Source: Dermacentor variabilis
Lineage: Eukaryota; Arthropoda; Arachnida; Ixodida; Ixodidae
Length of the DNA stretch: 64,000 nucleotides
Direction of reading: 5' to 3'
Assembly: GCF_050947875.1 (NCBI RefSeq)
Contig: NC_134571.1
Location: 883,001-947,000 of the forward strand
Below, in pieces: positions 32,099 through 43,070 of this stretch. The notes beneath the pieces were generated by a model. It had not been told where the DNA came from, made no database searches, and saw nothing but the letters and a program-made list of their open reading frames with translations. How positions within the stretch are numbered: the first letter of the stretch is position 1; the number at the start of each line of letters is the position of its first letter. The position numbers were made by a program, and so were the translations under genes.

Positions 32099-32204
32099 CC
32101 CTTTGAGGGTCAATGACGTAAATATACGGCGCCGCGAACAAGTTCAAAAATGGTCGATGCCGTATATTTACGGCGCCCTCAGAACGTTTCAAAAGCGCGC
32201 CAAT
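32099..32204. mobile_element. Fragment of the TTAA-type MITE
   Basis: It begins CCCTTTGAGGGTCAATGACG and holds two GGCGCCG/GCCGTATATTTACGG blocks. It matches, inverted, the right end of the element at 51322-52222. The homology stops at GCGCCAAT. Confidence 0.75.
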
Positions 32205-32527
32205 GCATTCTGCGTTGTCGCCAGCTCGCCCGCATCAACACCGAAGCACGGCAATATGACCGCAAGCAGCATTACGACACCTCTCATCGCGTCATGTGCT
32301 TCCACCCTGGTGAGGAAGTGCTACTCTGGACACCAGTTCGTACTCCTGGCTTGTGTGACAAGTTTCAGCTTCGGTTCATCGGCCCCTACAAGGTCTTGGA
32401 GCAGACTTCTCTGGTTAACTATTGCGTGGTACCAGTAATTGATCCAAATGACCGCCGCTGCCACGCCGCTGAGGTTGTCCACATTTCCCGTATGAAGCCT
32501 TTCACGAGGCATTCGTCGCCCCTTTGA
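32205..32527 (+). pseudogene. Integrase C-terminal end of a gypsy element (C)
   Basis: The frame reads AREYD/ARQYDRKQHYD, FHPGEEVLLWTP, FQLRFIGPYKVLE and VVHISRMKPF, then a stop at 32525-32527. This order is the C-terminal integrase tail of Ty3/gypsy elements, like the end of element A's pol (GDLVWVWTP ... RMKPYL) but from another family. All upstream pol sequence is missing. Confidence 0.8.
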
Positions 32528-32568
32528 ACTGCAGCCAGGATGGCCGCTCTCGCGCGAGGGGACATTAG

Positions 32569-32747
32569 TGTGGCCATTTATAAGCTATTCTTTGTCATCT
32601 GTGCATGATCATCATGTGGGGTTCATATGGGGTTCTTCTTCATCATCGCTTGTGGGGCTGGCTCTCGAGTGTGATCCGTGCTGTGGGCGTGGTCGGTTCG
32701 CCGCATCTTCAACTCGGAATAAATGTCGTGACAACTGCTGCGTCACA
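32569..32747 (+). mobile_element. Probable 3' LTR of gypsy element C
   Basis: About 40 bp after the integrase stop a TGTGGCC start leads through AATAAA (near 32718) to GCGTCACA. A weak purine run, GCGAGGGGAC, precedes it. TG/CA ends and position make it the element's LTR; no partner remains. Its right edge cuts a CR1 LINE. Confidence 0.65.
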
Positions 32748-32998
32748 ATATTTTCAAATGAAATATAAGATGTGCAGTCAACAACACATTTCGGCAAATA
32801 ATTCCATTCTTCACTTGTAAGTCGAAAAAATGATTTCTGAAAGATTTTAGTGCGAGCAAAATATGACTGGACAACTTTAGAATGAAAATTATGCAACGAC
32901 CTTTGTGGAGCATGAGTAATATATGTGGCATTTGCTAAACCTGTTTGATTATGAAACAACGAGTAAAAAAATTTCAGCCTGGTGATTTTACGGCGCAC
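32748..32998 (-). pseudogene. CR1 C-terminal domain
   Basis: The frame reads RLKFFYSLFHNQ, SYFARTKIFQKSFF, EEWNYLPKCV and FENIVTQQ. This arrangement (a WNxLP block near the end) is the conserved C-terminal region of CR1/Jockey-type proteins. The last residues are replaced by LTR sequence. Confidence 0.75.
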
Positions 32999-33443
32999 AT
33001 GGATCGGATCCAGTCCAAGTTGGCCTAAAATGCCAGAAACTGATCATGATGTTTTGTAATCGAAGCAAGTAAACCGTGCTGCCAGGCGCTGAATTCGTCC
33101 AAGTTTATCAATTTCCTTATTAATGAACGGATTCCACACTATGGAAGCATACTCTAGGACTGGTGTACGAGGGAATGATAAGCTTGCAGCTTGACAGATG
33201 AAGGTGACTTCTTTAGCTTTCGCGTAGAAAGCAAAGTTTTTTGAAGGCTTTGTTGCATATGTTGTTAATATGGGTGTCCTATTTGAGATTACTGTTAATT
33301 GTTATGCCTAAGTATTTCACAGAGGTAATAGATTCAAGTTTCCGATTGCCAATGTGGTAAGTATAAAGTAGTGGTTTTCGTTTCAGTGTTATTGTCATTG
33401 AAACTGTTTTGGAAAAGTTTATTTGCATTCCTCTGTCATCACA

Positions 33444-34214
33444 TCAATCCGCGAGTTTACAAAGACTATTGTTAAGTGTATCCTGGCATGAAGAACTCCT
33501 GACAGCAGAATAAATGACACAATCATCAGCAAACAATTTCACCTTGACATTAGGATCCAAATTTTCAGCAGTATCATTTACATAGATACGAGACAGCAGG
33601 GGTCCCAACATTGACCCCTGCGGTACACCGGATAAGACAGGCAGGCTATTAGATTTCACACCATCGATTACCACCAACTGAACACAATTCGCTAAATAAG
33701 CTTGAATCCAATGCACTATATATTCTGGTAGTCCATGTGATTTAAGTATTTCAATTAGATTTACATGTGGCACACGGTAAAATGCCTTTGACAAGTCTAG
33801 ATATATTGCATCAATCTGCAGGCAGTCATCTATGGCACTGGCAAAGTTGTGTACAATAGATAACAACTGAGTTGAGGTTGAAAACTTCCTACAAAAGCTA
33901 TGCTGAAAATTAACAAAAAAATTAATCGCTTCCAAGTGGTTAGATATGTGGTTAGCGATAATATACTCCAAGAGCTTACAACATGTGCTTATGAGGGAAA
34001 TAGGTCTGTAATTGTTAGGAACAGGTTTATCACCTGATTTAAACACCGGTACTACCTTGGCCGCGAGCCAGTTTTTTTGTACTGAGCTCTGTTTAAGGGA
34101 TGCATTAAAAATAATGTATAGAAATTCAGAAGTTAGTTCGGAGTAGCATCGAAGAAAGTTGTTAGGCAAACCTTTGGCTCCAGGCAATTTTTTTACATCA
34201 ATATCAAGCAACAT
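33444..34214 (-). pseudogene. CR1 reverse transcriptase
   Basis: The 256-codon frame includes AAKVVPVFKSGDK, NYRPISLIST, DLSKAFYRV, LSGVPQGSMLGPLL and LFADDCVIYS. The catalytic aspartates are intact, in contrast with the LINE at 1401. A frameshift or stop closes it at 33444. The domain would copy element RNA at the nicked target. Confidence 0.85.
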
Positions 34215-34610
34215 AGAAAGAATTCCTTCGCGACTAATTGAAACATCAGGAACTGATTGAGATGCAGATGGCGTATATGATTTATCACGGGCGCTGAGAA
34301 CTGTAGGTCGAGCAAATGCTTTATAAAATGTGTCATTTAATTAATTGACGATACCATTAAGATTAGAATTTACGCTGTTGTTTATTCTTAGCTGCTGAAC
34401 ACTTCGATTAGAGTCGGACAGGAAATGCCAAAACTTGCCTGGGGAGTTTTTTAAGAATGTAATCATAGTCTGATTATAAAACTTGTCACAGGCGTTATAT
34501 AGTTTGATGAGTAAAGCATCCCTTAAAGAGTGGAATTCAGTATTCTGGGCTAGCTTATACTTGCGTTTGCGCTTTATTCTACACTTGACATGAATGATTT
34601 CACGAGTGAT

Positions 34611-35150
34611 CTATGGATTATGATGTTTAGTTTTCTTTCTACGCGTCAGTATGAATTTATCAATACAATACCTAACAACAGTGTTAAACTTGTCCCAGAG
34701 AAATGTGACGTCATCATCACGTTTTAATTCATCAAGGGAAAGGTGTAAGCAATCCAAGACAGCTTCGTCATCAGCCGATGAAAAATCTAGAAAGGACTGC
34801 GTGATAAGTGTAACTTGGATGCATTTATGTATTTCCAAGTCCACATGTACAAGTTTGTGGTCAGCTATACCTTCAGTTAAGACAACAGTAGAATTTTCCG
34901 ACAAGCCTTTCGTAAATACAAGATCAAGAATCAGTTGGGTCAGACCTGTGACACGTGTGGGATGTAATACAACCTGTTTAAGATCATGAAACAACATAGA
35001 ATCAAGAAAGACGCATGCACTGTCAGCAATATCAGAGCCAGAGATTGATAAGCTGTTCCCAATCAACGCTTGGTGGATTGAAGTCACCGGCCATCAAAAC
35101 TTTATGATTAGGTCGGAGCATGTGCTCTAGGTAGACGGCAAGAGATCCCA
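34611..35150 (-). pseudogene. CR1 endonuclease, C-terminal part
   Basis: Upstream of 35087 the minus strand reads AGDFNPPSV (the GDFN motif). The frame 35087-34611 continues with TQLILDLVFTKG and ends the domain with ADHKLVHVD (the D-H pair). At least one frame change separates the first motif from the rest. Confidence 0.75.
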
Positions 35151-35377
35151 CGAATGACACTGGGCTTTTGGGAGGCCTGTACACGGCACCGACTAAAACA
35201 GAAAAATCTCAATGTTTAACTTCACACCAAATGCTTTCATGCTGTGGTATGTTTGGAAGCTGGACACAATTGATCCCCCTTTTTGCGATCAAGGCAACGC
35301 CCCCTCCTCACCCAGAGCGGTCGCATCGAATTATTTTGTGGGATGGGGGAATTATTTCGGAGTCATTTATTTTGACG

Positions 35378-35710
35378 TAATAGTTCTGCGGAAACCTGCA
35401 AGGTGGAGAGAAGTAATTAATAAAGGGAAAATCAGACATCCACCCGTTCGTAGCAAATGCTACAAAGGAAACCCATACGGGTTCCTCGAAAGAAAAGCTT
35501 CGCAGCTGAAGAAAAATTTGTCCTGGTCCGAGACTCGAACCCGGGACCACTGCCTTTTTGGGGCAGCTGCTCTACCATCTGAGCGAACCAGGTGGCTGGC
35601 AGATGGTAGGGCGAAGTCGAATTTGTCAACAACTCGTAGCAAAGGCAAGAGTTTGACGTAACAGTTCTGCGGAAACCCGCAGAACTATCATGTCAAACTC
35701 ATGCCTTTAA
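35378..35710 (-). repeat. tRNA-derived repeat with terminal foldback
   Basis: On the minus strand a tRNA-like unit (35522-35592: GGTTCGCTCAGATGGTAGAGC, GGGTTCGAGTCTCGG) is followed by a body ending TTTCCGCAGAACTATTACGTC. The same TTTCCGCAGAACT sequence also occurs before the tRNA unit, so the repeat has similar ends. A related copy is at 61257-61650. Acceptor-like arms can pair in part, but the embedding argues for a SINE, not a functional tRNA gene. Confidence 0.75.
35641..35708. repeat. Long inverted repeat (hairpin)
   Basis: Arms 35641-35672 and 35677-35708 are complementary at 28 of 32 positions, with a four-base loop. The central 10 bp (AGTTCTGCGG) are perfect. Confidence 0.9.
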
Positions 35711-36849
35711 CTCTTGCACTTTTTAGTGGGTACACATCCTAGCAAGAACTCGGCAGGTTGCACAGACACACTACACAATACATCTTGACACTAAGAAGCG
35801 TGCACAGCAGATCACAGAAGCTCGATACCAGTTTAAAGAGTGATGACCTTGTCATTATTAGAGATGACAAAGTAATCATTACATTGTCGAAATCAGCAAA
35901 AGTAGTTAAATGATGGGTACGTCAGAGCATGCAAAGTCCGACTAGAAAACGATACGGAGCTTACGAGACTGCTTCAAGTTCTTTGTCCCCAGGAATTGTG
36001 CAAATGACATTGTCGGCTGTGGAGGATGTTGGAAATTGTGCTCGCACGGTGCATCGAAAAGGATGAAGAAAGTGACGGGTTCACGACTGGCAGAATGCTA
36101 ATGTTAGGCTTGTTACGTTGAGTTTGCCATGATTGGATGGCTTAGCACTCTGCGCCAATAAACCTGGCAGAAGTATCTTTTCCCACAAGGGATGGTACAG
36201 CGCGCCTTCATTGAACTCTCTTGCTCCCCTGCACAAAAATCTGTGCGGAAGCTGCAATTCTCGCCATCTTGCAACACTGATAAGCACTTGCAGCAAACAG
36301 TTTACCTCATCTGAATTTATATCTTACTGCGCACATACCTCTTTCTGAATTCCACTGCCACAAGTTAGCCAGCTAGCAAATTGCAAGTTTACTACTACCA
36401 ACAATGGCTGCCTGTAGGCCAAAGTAGATCTATCTTTAATACTCGACAGCTTCTGCAATTTCTTTTATAATATTCTATGTCTCATGCCAAGTGAGAATGA
36501 AACGACTGCTTGCTGCAACTGCTGTCACAACTAATGCACGGTCACAACTGGAGGAACTACAGATGGCAACCACGGCCAAAGGAGTGCTGCAACAAACCAG
36601 AAAAAGGTGCAACGCTGTGATGTGGCACGACATATGCTGCCACATTGTTTCACCTATGCGGCACACTATGCTCCAAGGTTTGCCCGAGTCAACCAATAAG
36701 CAGCCTCCGTATTAATGAGTTTGATGCTATTGAGTAATGTGTACACTTGCTGGGACGAAGAGTCCAAATCAACAATGAACAAATTAACAAAGTTTTACTG
36801 GTAGAGTCAACGCACTTTATTGTTTCATCGCATGAATGCAAACACAATA
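35711..36849. other. Intron, nothing recognised
   Basis: No supported gene or repeat. Short frames on both strands lack family features. Confidence 0.4.
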
Positions 36850-38474
36850 CACTTAAACCTCGATATAACGAAGTAGGTAAAATTGGCAATTTGCTTCGTT
36901 ATATCGAAATTTTGTTGTATCAAAATTTGACCTTTTATGCAATAAGTACAGCTGCTGATCGATATTTCTTACATGGAAAGGGGCTACAGAATTTTCTGAA
37001 ATACAGGCAATCGAAAAAAGCAAATTCGAATGAGAAAACAATTCATTTTGAAGAATTTGGGAGTCAGCGACGAATGAAACGGTTTAATGCCCTGTCGACG
37101 ATATCTTCACAAAGGCGGTACGAATTAGGCAAAGCCGGCCACACTTTCATGTACACTCTACCCCGTGGATGATAGTGTCACCCACACTGTAATGATGATA
37201 TCATAAAAAGTGCCGGCAGCAGGGAGTGAATGCTTCATCTGCCTGTCTTTCCAAGGGGTCACCAAAACTCTGATTAGGCAACCTTCAATACTAATTGCAC
37301 TGGAAGACAGCTTACATGATGCCATGCTGTTTCAGCATGCCCCTTCTTTGCACATGCAGCAGATTACCTTAAAGCCCAGACCACATGTACGCTTGCGGAC
37401 ATGCGCAAGCTCACTTCCGCACACCCACGCATGCACAGACGACATGACACAGCGTGTACGGTTCGAAACGTGGCGCAATCTCAGTGAACAGCTCCTCTCT
37501 GTTATCACGTGCTTGGGCTGCCCTACGTCGGCATGCCTGACTACGCAGCTATGGCATGCTATATTCAACTCTCAGTGAATCAGATTTATATCTTGCAAGA
37601 AAGTGCTTCTTCTTTCCTTTTTTGTTCTGATCTAACAGCTATAAAAATATTAAAATTATGTTTATAGATTTCGAAGCATTTTGAAACATTGTCGACAATG
37701 AAGTATGGATTGGCATCTGCCAAAGGCACCTATGCATGCGCTCAGTGAGCGCACACTGTCGCGCGTCGTTGTGGACGCAAACCGCCATTCCTCACGAGGT
37801 GCGGCAAGTGCAAGGTGCATAGACACGAGCTTGCGTGGGTGCACAAGCATATGTGTGGTCTGGGCTTAAAGCAGGGTGCGCGGTTGCATATGCACTCAGC
37901 TGTGCTTACACCCATGCGCAGCCACAACAGAGACGCATGCCAGAAATTGCGATGCACGCCAACTTACCCCCCGCTCCTTGCATGCACTTAATCGCGAACC
38001 GCGAGCTCGCTCCCCTCCGCTCTTTCCCTTTGCTTGCACAGGGAGACTGCGCTCGTGTGTGAAGTCATCATCTTTCTTTTTCATCCTCGCACACTTTCAC
38101 TCGCACCTAAAGCACCAAAGTGTGTGGGGCGTGATAAGATCTTATCGCACTTTGACTTTATACTAAACATGGCGCCACATCACTTCGGTGGTCGCTCTTG
38201 TCACACCGTGCGTGATTTGAGAGGTGTGTTTGCAAGCAGCTGCTTGCAATTCAATCCTTTGACCATCTCTGCATGTAAGTTTCGATTTATTGTCTCGGCA
38301 TTTTTTTGTTGCGGAAGCGAAATTTCATTATTTTGAGATCGCATACAAACACACTTTGTTATATTGAGGTCCTAATTACATGGTGTTCTATGGACAAGAG
38401 ATTATGAAAAGTTAAATACTTCAATACATTGAGAATTTTTCATATTGAAGTTTGTTGATATCAAGGTTTAATTG
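36850..38474 (+). mobile_element. Tigger-derived non-autonomous element, complete copy
   Basis: Ends are CACTTAAACCTCGATAT (left) and ATATCAAGGTTTAATTG (right), inverted copies with two mismatches in 17. TA flanks each side (36848-36849, 38475-38476). The 1625-bp interior shares blocks with 22051, 30420 and 41373 and has no transposase. The TA duplication and end style suggest mobilisation by a Tigger/pogo-type transposase. Confidence 0.85.
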
Positions 38475-38950
38475 TAATCACTATTTTCATTCATCTTGCA
38501 GAGTAACTGGACAAGTTTAATGGGGTCACTGATGTCCATGTGCTTTAGGAACATTTGAAGAATTCCCCAAAAATTAGTAATCTCATGCACCAAGCCGCGG
38601 AGTGCATAATGTCTATAGGCCTTTCCTATAGCCAAAGGAATGATAAAAGGAGCTACTTTCCACTACATACTAAGCCTACGTGTGATATCACATTAGGCTG
38701 ATGAATTAAGTGAGATGGCTCTTCTTGAAGTGTGTTGATACTGCAAAGGAACAACTGAGATTGAAAGTGTCTCAGTTAATCCCATGTGCATACATACTCT
38801 ACTTCCTTTTTTTCTTTTTTTTTTTTTGCAACATAGGTCACAGCAGTTCCGTGCAGCTATGTGGGGCTTTCCTGCAGTATGCAAGCAGTCTTTGCAAGAA
38901 TTCAAAGGAGACGATGAAATCAACGCCTTGTTCTCTTCTATGAAAGATTG
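38475..38950. other. Intron, nothing recognised
   Basis: Contains a pyrimidine/T run at about 38798-38827; no other supported feature. Confidence 0.35.
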
Positions 38951-39250
38951 TCAATGTGATAACTGACAAAAAAGTTGCTCAGTGCCCAAGTCACTCTCGC
39001 TGAACAGACTCACATTAGAATCGATCTCGGCTGCTTTGCCACTCAAATTTGATTGTACGTAGACAAGTTTTCGAACATGTTTACTTGTGAGCCTGTTGCG
39101 AAGCTTCTTATAAACATTATGAAACAAAAACCAGCTTCGATCCCAGCTGGCACATGGTGAAGGTACCTGCAGCAGTCTAGAGGAGCTATATACGGGCATC
39201 AGGGGCCTATTAGTGCAAGGGCCTTGCCAGCAGCTTGATGTTTCCACATG
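38951..39250 (-). pseudogene. hAT-type transposase C-terminal fragment
   Basis: The frame reads SCASWDRSWFLFHNVYKKLR and then NRLTSKHVRKLVYVQSNL. A C-x-R-x-W-S/F ... KxRNRL ... KLVYVxxNL pattern is the C-terminal dimerisation region of hAT transposases. The transposase core was not found upstream. It could also be a domesticated or gene-embedded piece; no splice sites are obvious. Confidence 0.6.
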
Positions 39251-40062
39251 CTTCGCGGAGTCCCAGATGCCAGTCTTGGATTAAAACCCATAGGGGTCCT
39301 GTATTTCGCAACGTTTGAAAGCTACGCTACGTTATAAAATGGAAATGAAGGCATACAAAGATGCTTGAAAACTGTGCTACTGTTTTCTTGTCATTGTCAT
39401 TGCTTCTAGAATTGTATGTGTCACATAAGAAAATGGCAAGTATAACTGTGTGTGTAAATTTGAATGGTATCTTTCCACTTTCTCTGTGCTGAGAAAAAAA
39501 AATAAAGACAAACATTTCTTGTTTCCCAATATTTACAGATTTCTTGCCTACCCTTACATCACTGGTCACGACGCACCAGAATATAACAAGCAACCCAATC
39601 ATGCATTGGAATAGGGATTTCAAGAAATGCTACAGCAGTGAACATGCTAATAAAACATGGAGGCAACTTGCACAAAGCATTTTGCCCACAGACAGATTAA
39701 CCTTCAAAACTACAAAGCACATATAAGACAGCAAGCTGTCGAGGCGCATGGGGCAACACTTGAGAAAAATTTGATGGCTTGCTGTGTGGCGTTCACTGCT
39801 CCTTGGATGAAGCTCTTAACCACTGGAAAATTGGCAACCCTTTATACACAGAACAAGGTCTGTCATAAAGAGTTATCACATGGTAAGGGGGCTGGGGCTA
39901 GGATGGATTCCCTCAAAAGCACGTGAATACCCAGTGAATAAAACACTGTTCTTAGCAACTTCAGAAAGAAAACAACACACTTCATTGTCGGATGCTCAAC
40001 CTATATACCGTATACGACCCACACATTGATAAAAGCACTGAACTTGCAAGGAAAGGACTTAC
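39251..40062. other. Intron, nothing recognised
   Basis: No family-like frame. It leads to the exon 2 donor. Confidence 0.4.
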
Positions 40063-40312
40063 CGAAGGTCCAATCTCGAGCTCCAGTGAAAGAACATCGG
40101 GCACCATGGAACCTGGATCAAAGTCATCTGGGGCTACCAGTACTGCACGCTTTTTGGGCGGACGGATTGGTGAAAGCAGCAGCTCTTCCTTTTCAGGTGT
40201 TGTCACGTCAAAATCCAGTGGGTGTGCAAAGTCCAATGGAGGAATGGGGTGGTAGGTATACTGCAGGCTGAGTGCCACTATGGGCACTGAGACGACTTCC
40301 ACCCATCCCTTG
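40063..40312 (-). CDS. BLTP1: BLTP1 (KIAA1109/Tweek) homolog, exon 2 of 5 seen
   Basis: This 250-nt exon opens with one base completing a split codon and encodes 83 further residues. The acceptor is TTTTGTGCAG, the donor GTAAGT. It contains GWVEVVSVPIVALSLQYTYH, an acidic/proline linker with ISP-like LLLSPIRPPKKR, and ends LSLELEIGPS. The G-W-V ... P-x-x-x-L-S-x-x-Y-x-Y-H-P block resembles KIAA1109/Tweek as I remember it. It continues in phase with exon 1 (phase 2) and exon 3 (phase 0). Confidence 0.8.
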
Positions 40313-40914
40313 CTGCACAAAATTAAGTTCGCAAGTATTAGGCAGTGCCCACTACAGTTAAAAAGGAATCTGTCTGATTAAACATGGCAACACTGCCTTT
40401 GCATAAATATAACACCTTTCCTTTCTCCCATGTAGTGTGTGTTCTACAGCTAAATAAACTGCTTACTACACAATGCTCCTATACCCCATTATTGGCTATA
40501 ACAATTAAATCTGGATACTGGGTGCTTGCACAACAAACAAAGAGTGCAAAATACCGGAAAATAAAAATAAAAAGACGGCCACATCGCCACGCTCGTCTTT
40601 GTGCTGCGCACCCTTCGCGGCACACTTTTGTCGCCCCTCTTCCATCTCTCTTCCACCCTACCAACATTGGCAAGAGGATGGATGGAAGGGGCACGCGATG
40701 TGATGCAACAAAGGTGTGCCAGGCAGGGTGCACAGAACAAAGGTGGGCGTGGCAAAATGTTTTGTTTTTTCTTTCTTCTTTTTTTACCGAGACAATCTGA
40801 AAAAGGTGTGCAATGTAGCGTGCATAAAAAAAAAGGCAGGTGTAACAAAGCAGCCCGCATTACCTCCTCTCGCTTGAGTATATTAATTCTTTTTCCTTTT
40901 GACAGACACATTTA
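40313..40914. other. Intron, nothing recognised
   Basis: Contains two A/T homopolymer runs near 40775 and 40828. Opposing frames around 40500-40900 have no recognisable domain. Confidence 0.35.
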
Positions 40915-41085
40915 GTAGCCAGATTTAATTGTTATAACCAATAATGTGTCATGGGAGCATTTTAGTAAATGGTTTATTTTACCAAAGAACACATACAAAA
41001 GTTGACGGTGCTTCAGTTGCTCATTGTTATAGCCGATATATTGTTAAAGCCAATGTTGTTATAAAAGGGTTCAACTGCATTTCAG
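40915..41085. mobile_element. Possible small Tigger-type MITE
   Basis: TTGTTATAACCAATAATG on the left and TTGTTATAAAAGGGTTCAAC on the right, with CATTGTTATAGCCGATAT between, recall Tigger-like ends. No clean terminal repeat or TA pair was established. Confidence 0.3.
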
Positions 41086-41372
41086 AACCATGGTTAAAAA
41101 TTGAAGCAACATCTTATTTCACCAATTTAGCAGATGCAGCTTACAAAAAGGCAATATCTGTTTTTGGTGCATAGTTATGGATTTATAAACTCCACACTAC
41201 CATATGTTTACCCTTACAAATATTGATAAATTTTTTTCTTAACTTTCTGGTCCTAAATCTAAATTTTGCTTCCTAGAGTCCCTAAACTGAACTTTCTCTC
41301 TCAGATACAACAAACTTATTTCAAATGAGTGCAATGGTTGTCTTATAAAAGCATTCCTGCATTTTACATGTA

Positions 41373-43070
41373 TAATTAAACCTCAATATAACAAACTACA
41401 ATATTGTCATGTAGTAGCGACGGTAAAGAACACAGTAGCAATACCATGAATGAAGAGACTTTTATTGGGCCAACCTGTGCCCACAAAGGCAAGTTACACT
41501 CAAAGCACAACAATAGCGGTGAATACAGTCAGCGACCGGCGAAATTTGATCAGCGGGTCAAGTGCGTCGGCTTTTATACATGAGTCACCGAAGGTTCCAG
41601 AGTGATCGCTGGTGACGGCATGTCTTCCAGAAAGTACTATACAATTCACGTCGCACATATATGCAATCAGATTACACAAACTTCGGTGACAACAGACAGC
41701 AGATACCAACTATCGATAACATACAAGAAACTTCTGATACATACAGGCGCTTCCTGCACTGAGCAATGACGTTTGTTAGTGACACGTGGTCCCCTGATAA
41801 AGTTAAACAAGTACCCATGTCAATATAACAAGATTAATCTTCCACAATGAAGCAACATGATGCAATAAATGGAAACTGGCACATCGCTGACGGTCAAATG
41901 GCTGAAATATATATGTCTACTTACAAAAGCATGTGATCGGTAAAGTTGAGTTTCGGTACCAGTAGTGCAAAACGTTAGATCCCCATGCTGTCAGGTTTCG
42001 TATAAAGTCGAAGAGCACTAAGATCTTATTGTGCCCCCATGCAACATGTTCTATGGGTGTGAGGGTGAGCTGAGAAGGAAAGGTGGCTCGATGTGCACTG
42101 TCTCAATGTGCACAAAAGTGGGGGTGAGCAAGCGTGCGGTAACGTGAACAAGCATGCACTGGGGAGGGGGCCGCATTTACTCTCCACTAGCTTTTATCTT
42201 GGAGGTAATGCCTGTAATGTGCTGTCTTCACTTGCGTTTAGTGCTGGAGGTCCCATAATATCCCCTTTTTGAGATGCATTGAAGTAAGAGGCAGATGCAT
42301 TCACTCAGATTTGCCTGCACTCTTCATCATGCCAGTGTTGAGGTAGTGAGTGTTTGTGGCCATCACACGAGACCTGTTAAAGTTTGCCTATGAAAATGTG
42401 CCATCATGCTTGTTAATCTAATCAAGTAAGAGAATGTTTACTGCTATTTATACAGCCAATAAAATTATGAACTTTTGTTTGATGTCTAATACTTTGCTAT
42501 CGTTATCAATGCTTCACCTCTCGTGTGGAACTATAACTTTTTTACTCAAAGAACCAACACTGGAAATAGTGCATAAAGGCTACCAAAATTTTGAACGCCC
42601 TACCATATCTTGTTTGGTTTCTTGGACATGACACGTGCATGCAAGGTCACAAATCTACAACAAATATGTGTCAGTGAACAATGGGTTGTCACCAATCGCC
42701 TTGATTTCAAGTGATCTTACATTGAAGCTTTCTTCGCCACATTTGACAAGTTTTGATGTTGCATTCATTGGACTGTGTGGACAGCGGTCTGCTGATAGCA
42801 TCGTCCCACTGCAGGCAACTTCACCAGCCGCAGCGGCGGAGTGGACGCAAAAGCTTCGCATGGCAAATCGCCAAACCTCAAATTCAACAAAATAATTTTT
42901 TTAATGAAAATTTGTTTTTTCCAATTGCCCCATAATCCAGAGCTTTCAATGGTGCCTTCCATGTAAGAAAAATCGGCCAGCGACTGTACTTATTTTTATG
43001 AAAGGCAAAATTTCAATAAAATGGAGTCAAGTGCTGATAATAACGATTTTCTCACATCAAGGTTGTGTGG
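41373..43070 (-). mobile_element. Tigger-derived non-autonomous element, reversed, with solo LTR
   Basis: The left end TAATTAAACCTCAATATAAC corresponds to the right end of the 36850 copy in reverse. GTCAAATGGCTGAAA, AATAAATGGAAAC and CCATGTAAGAAAAATCGG continue the match to about 43070. A solo LTR (41405-41822) lies near its left end. It is more diverged than the 36850 copy. Confidence 0.75.
41405..41822 (-). mobile_element. Solo LTR with ATAT target duplication
   Basis: The 418-bp sequence runs from TGTCATGTAG to CCCATGTCA and is flanked by ATAT (41401-41404, 41823-41826). AATAAA is on the minus strand (41461-41466). A second copy of this family starts at 63598. Confidence 0.85.

Larger units (their letters stand above)
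32748..35375 (-). mobile_element. CR1-type LINE, decayed
   Basis: In element order (high to low coordinates) the endonuclease end, reverse transcriptase and C-terminal domain are all visible in broken frames. The 3' end is missing where the gypsy LTR begins; the 5' end is cut near the tRNA-derived repeat at 35378. Confidence 0.8.

Noticed and set aside
35522..35592. Minus-strand tRNA gene
   Set aside because: A- and B-boxes are good and the arms pair in part, but the unit is embedded in a repeat found again at 61257-61650 and 56338, the anticodon loop differs between copies, and position 33 is not T. It is a SINE promoter.
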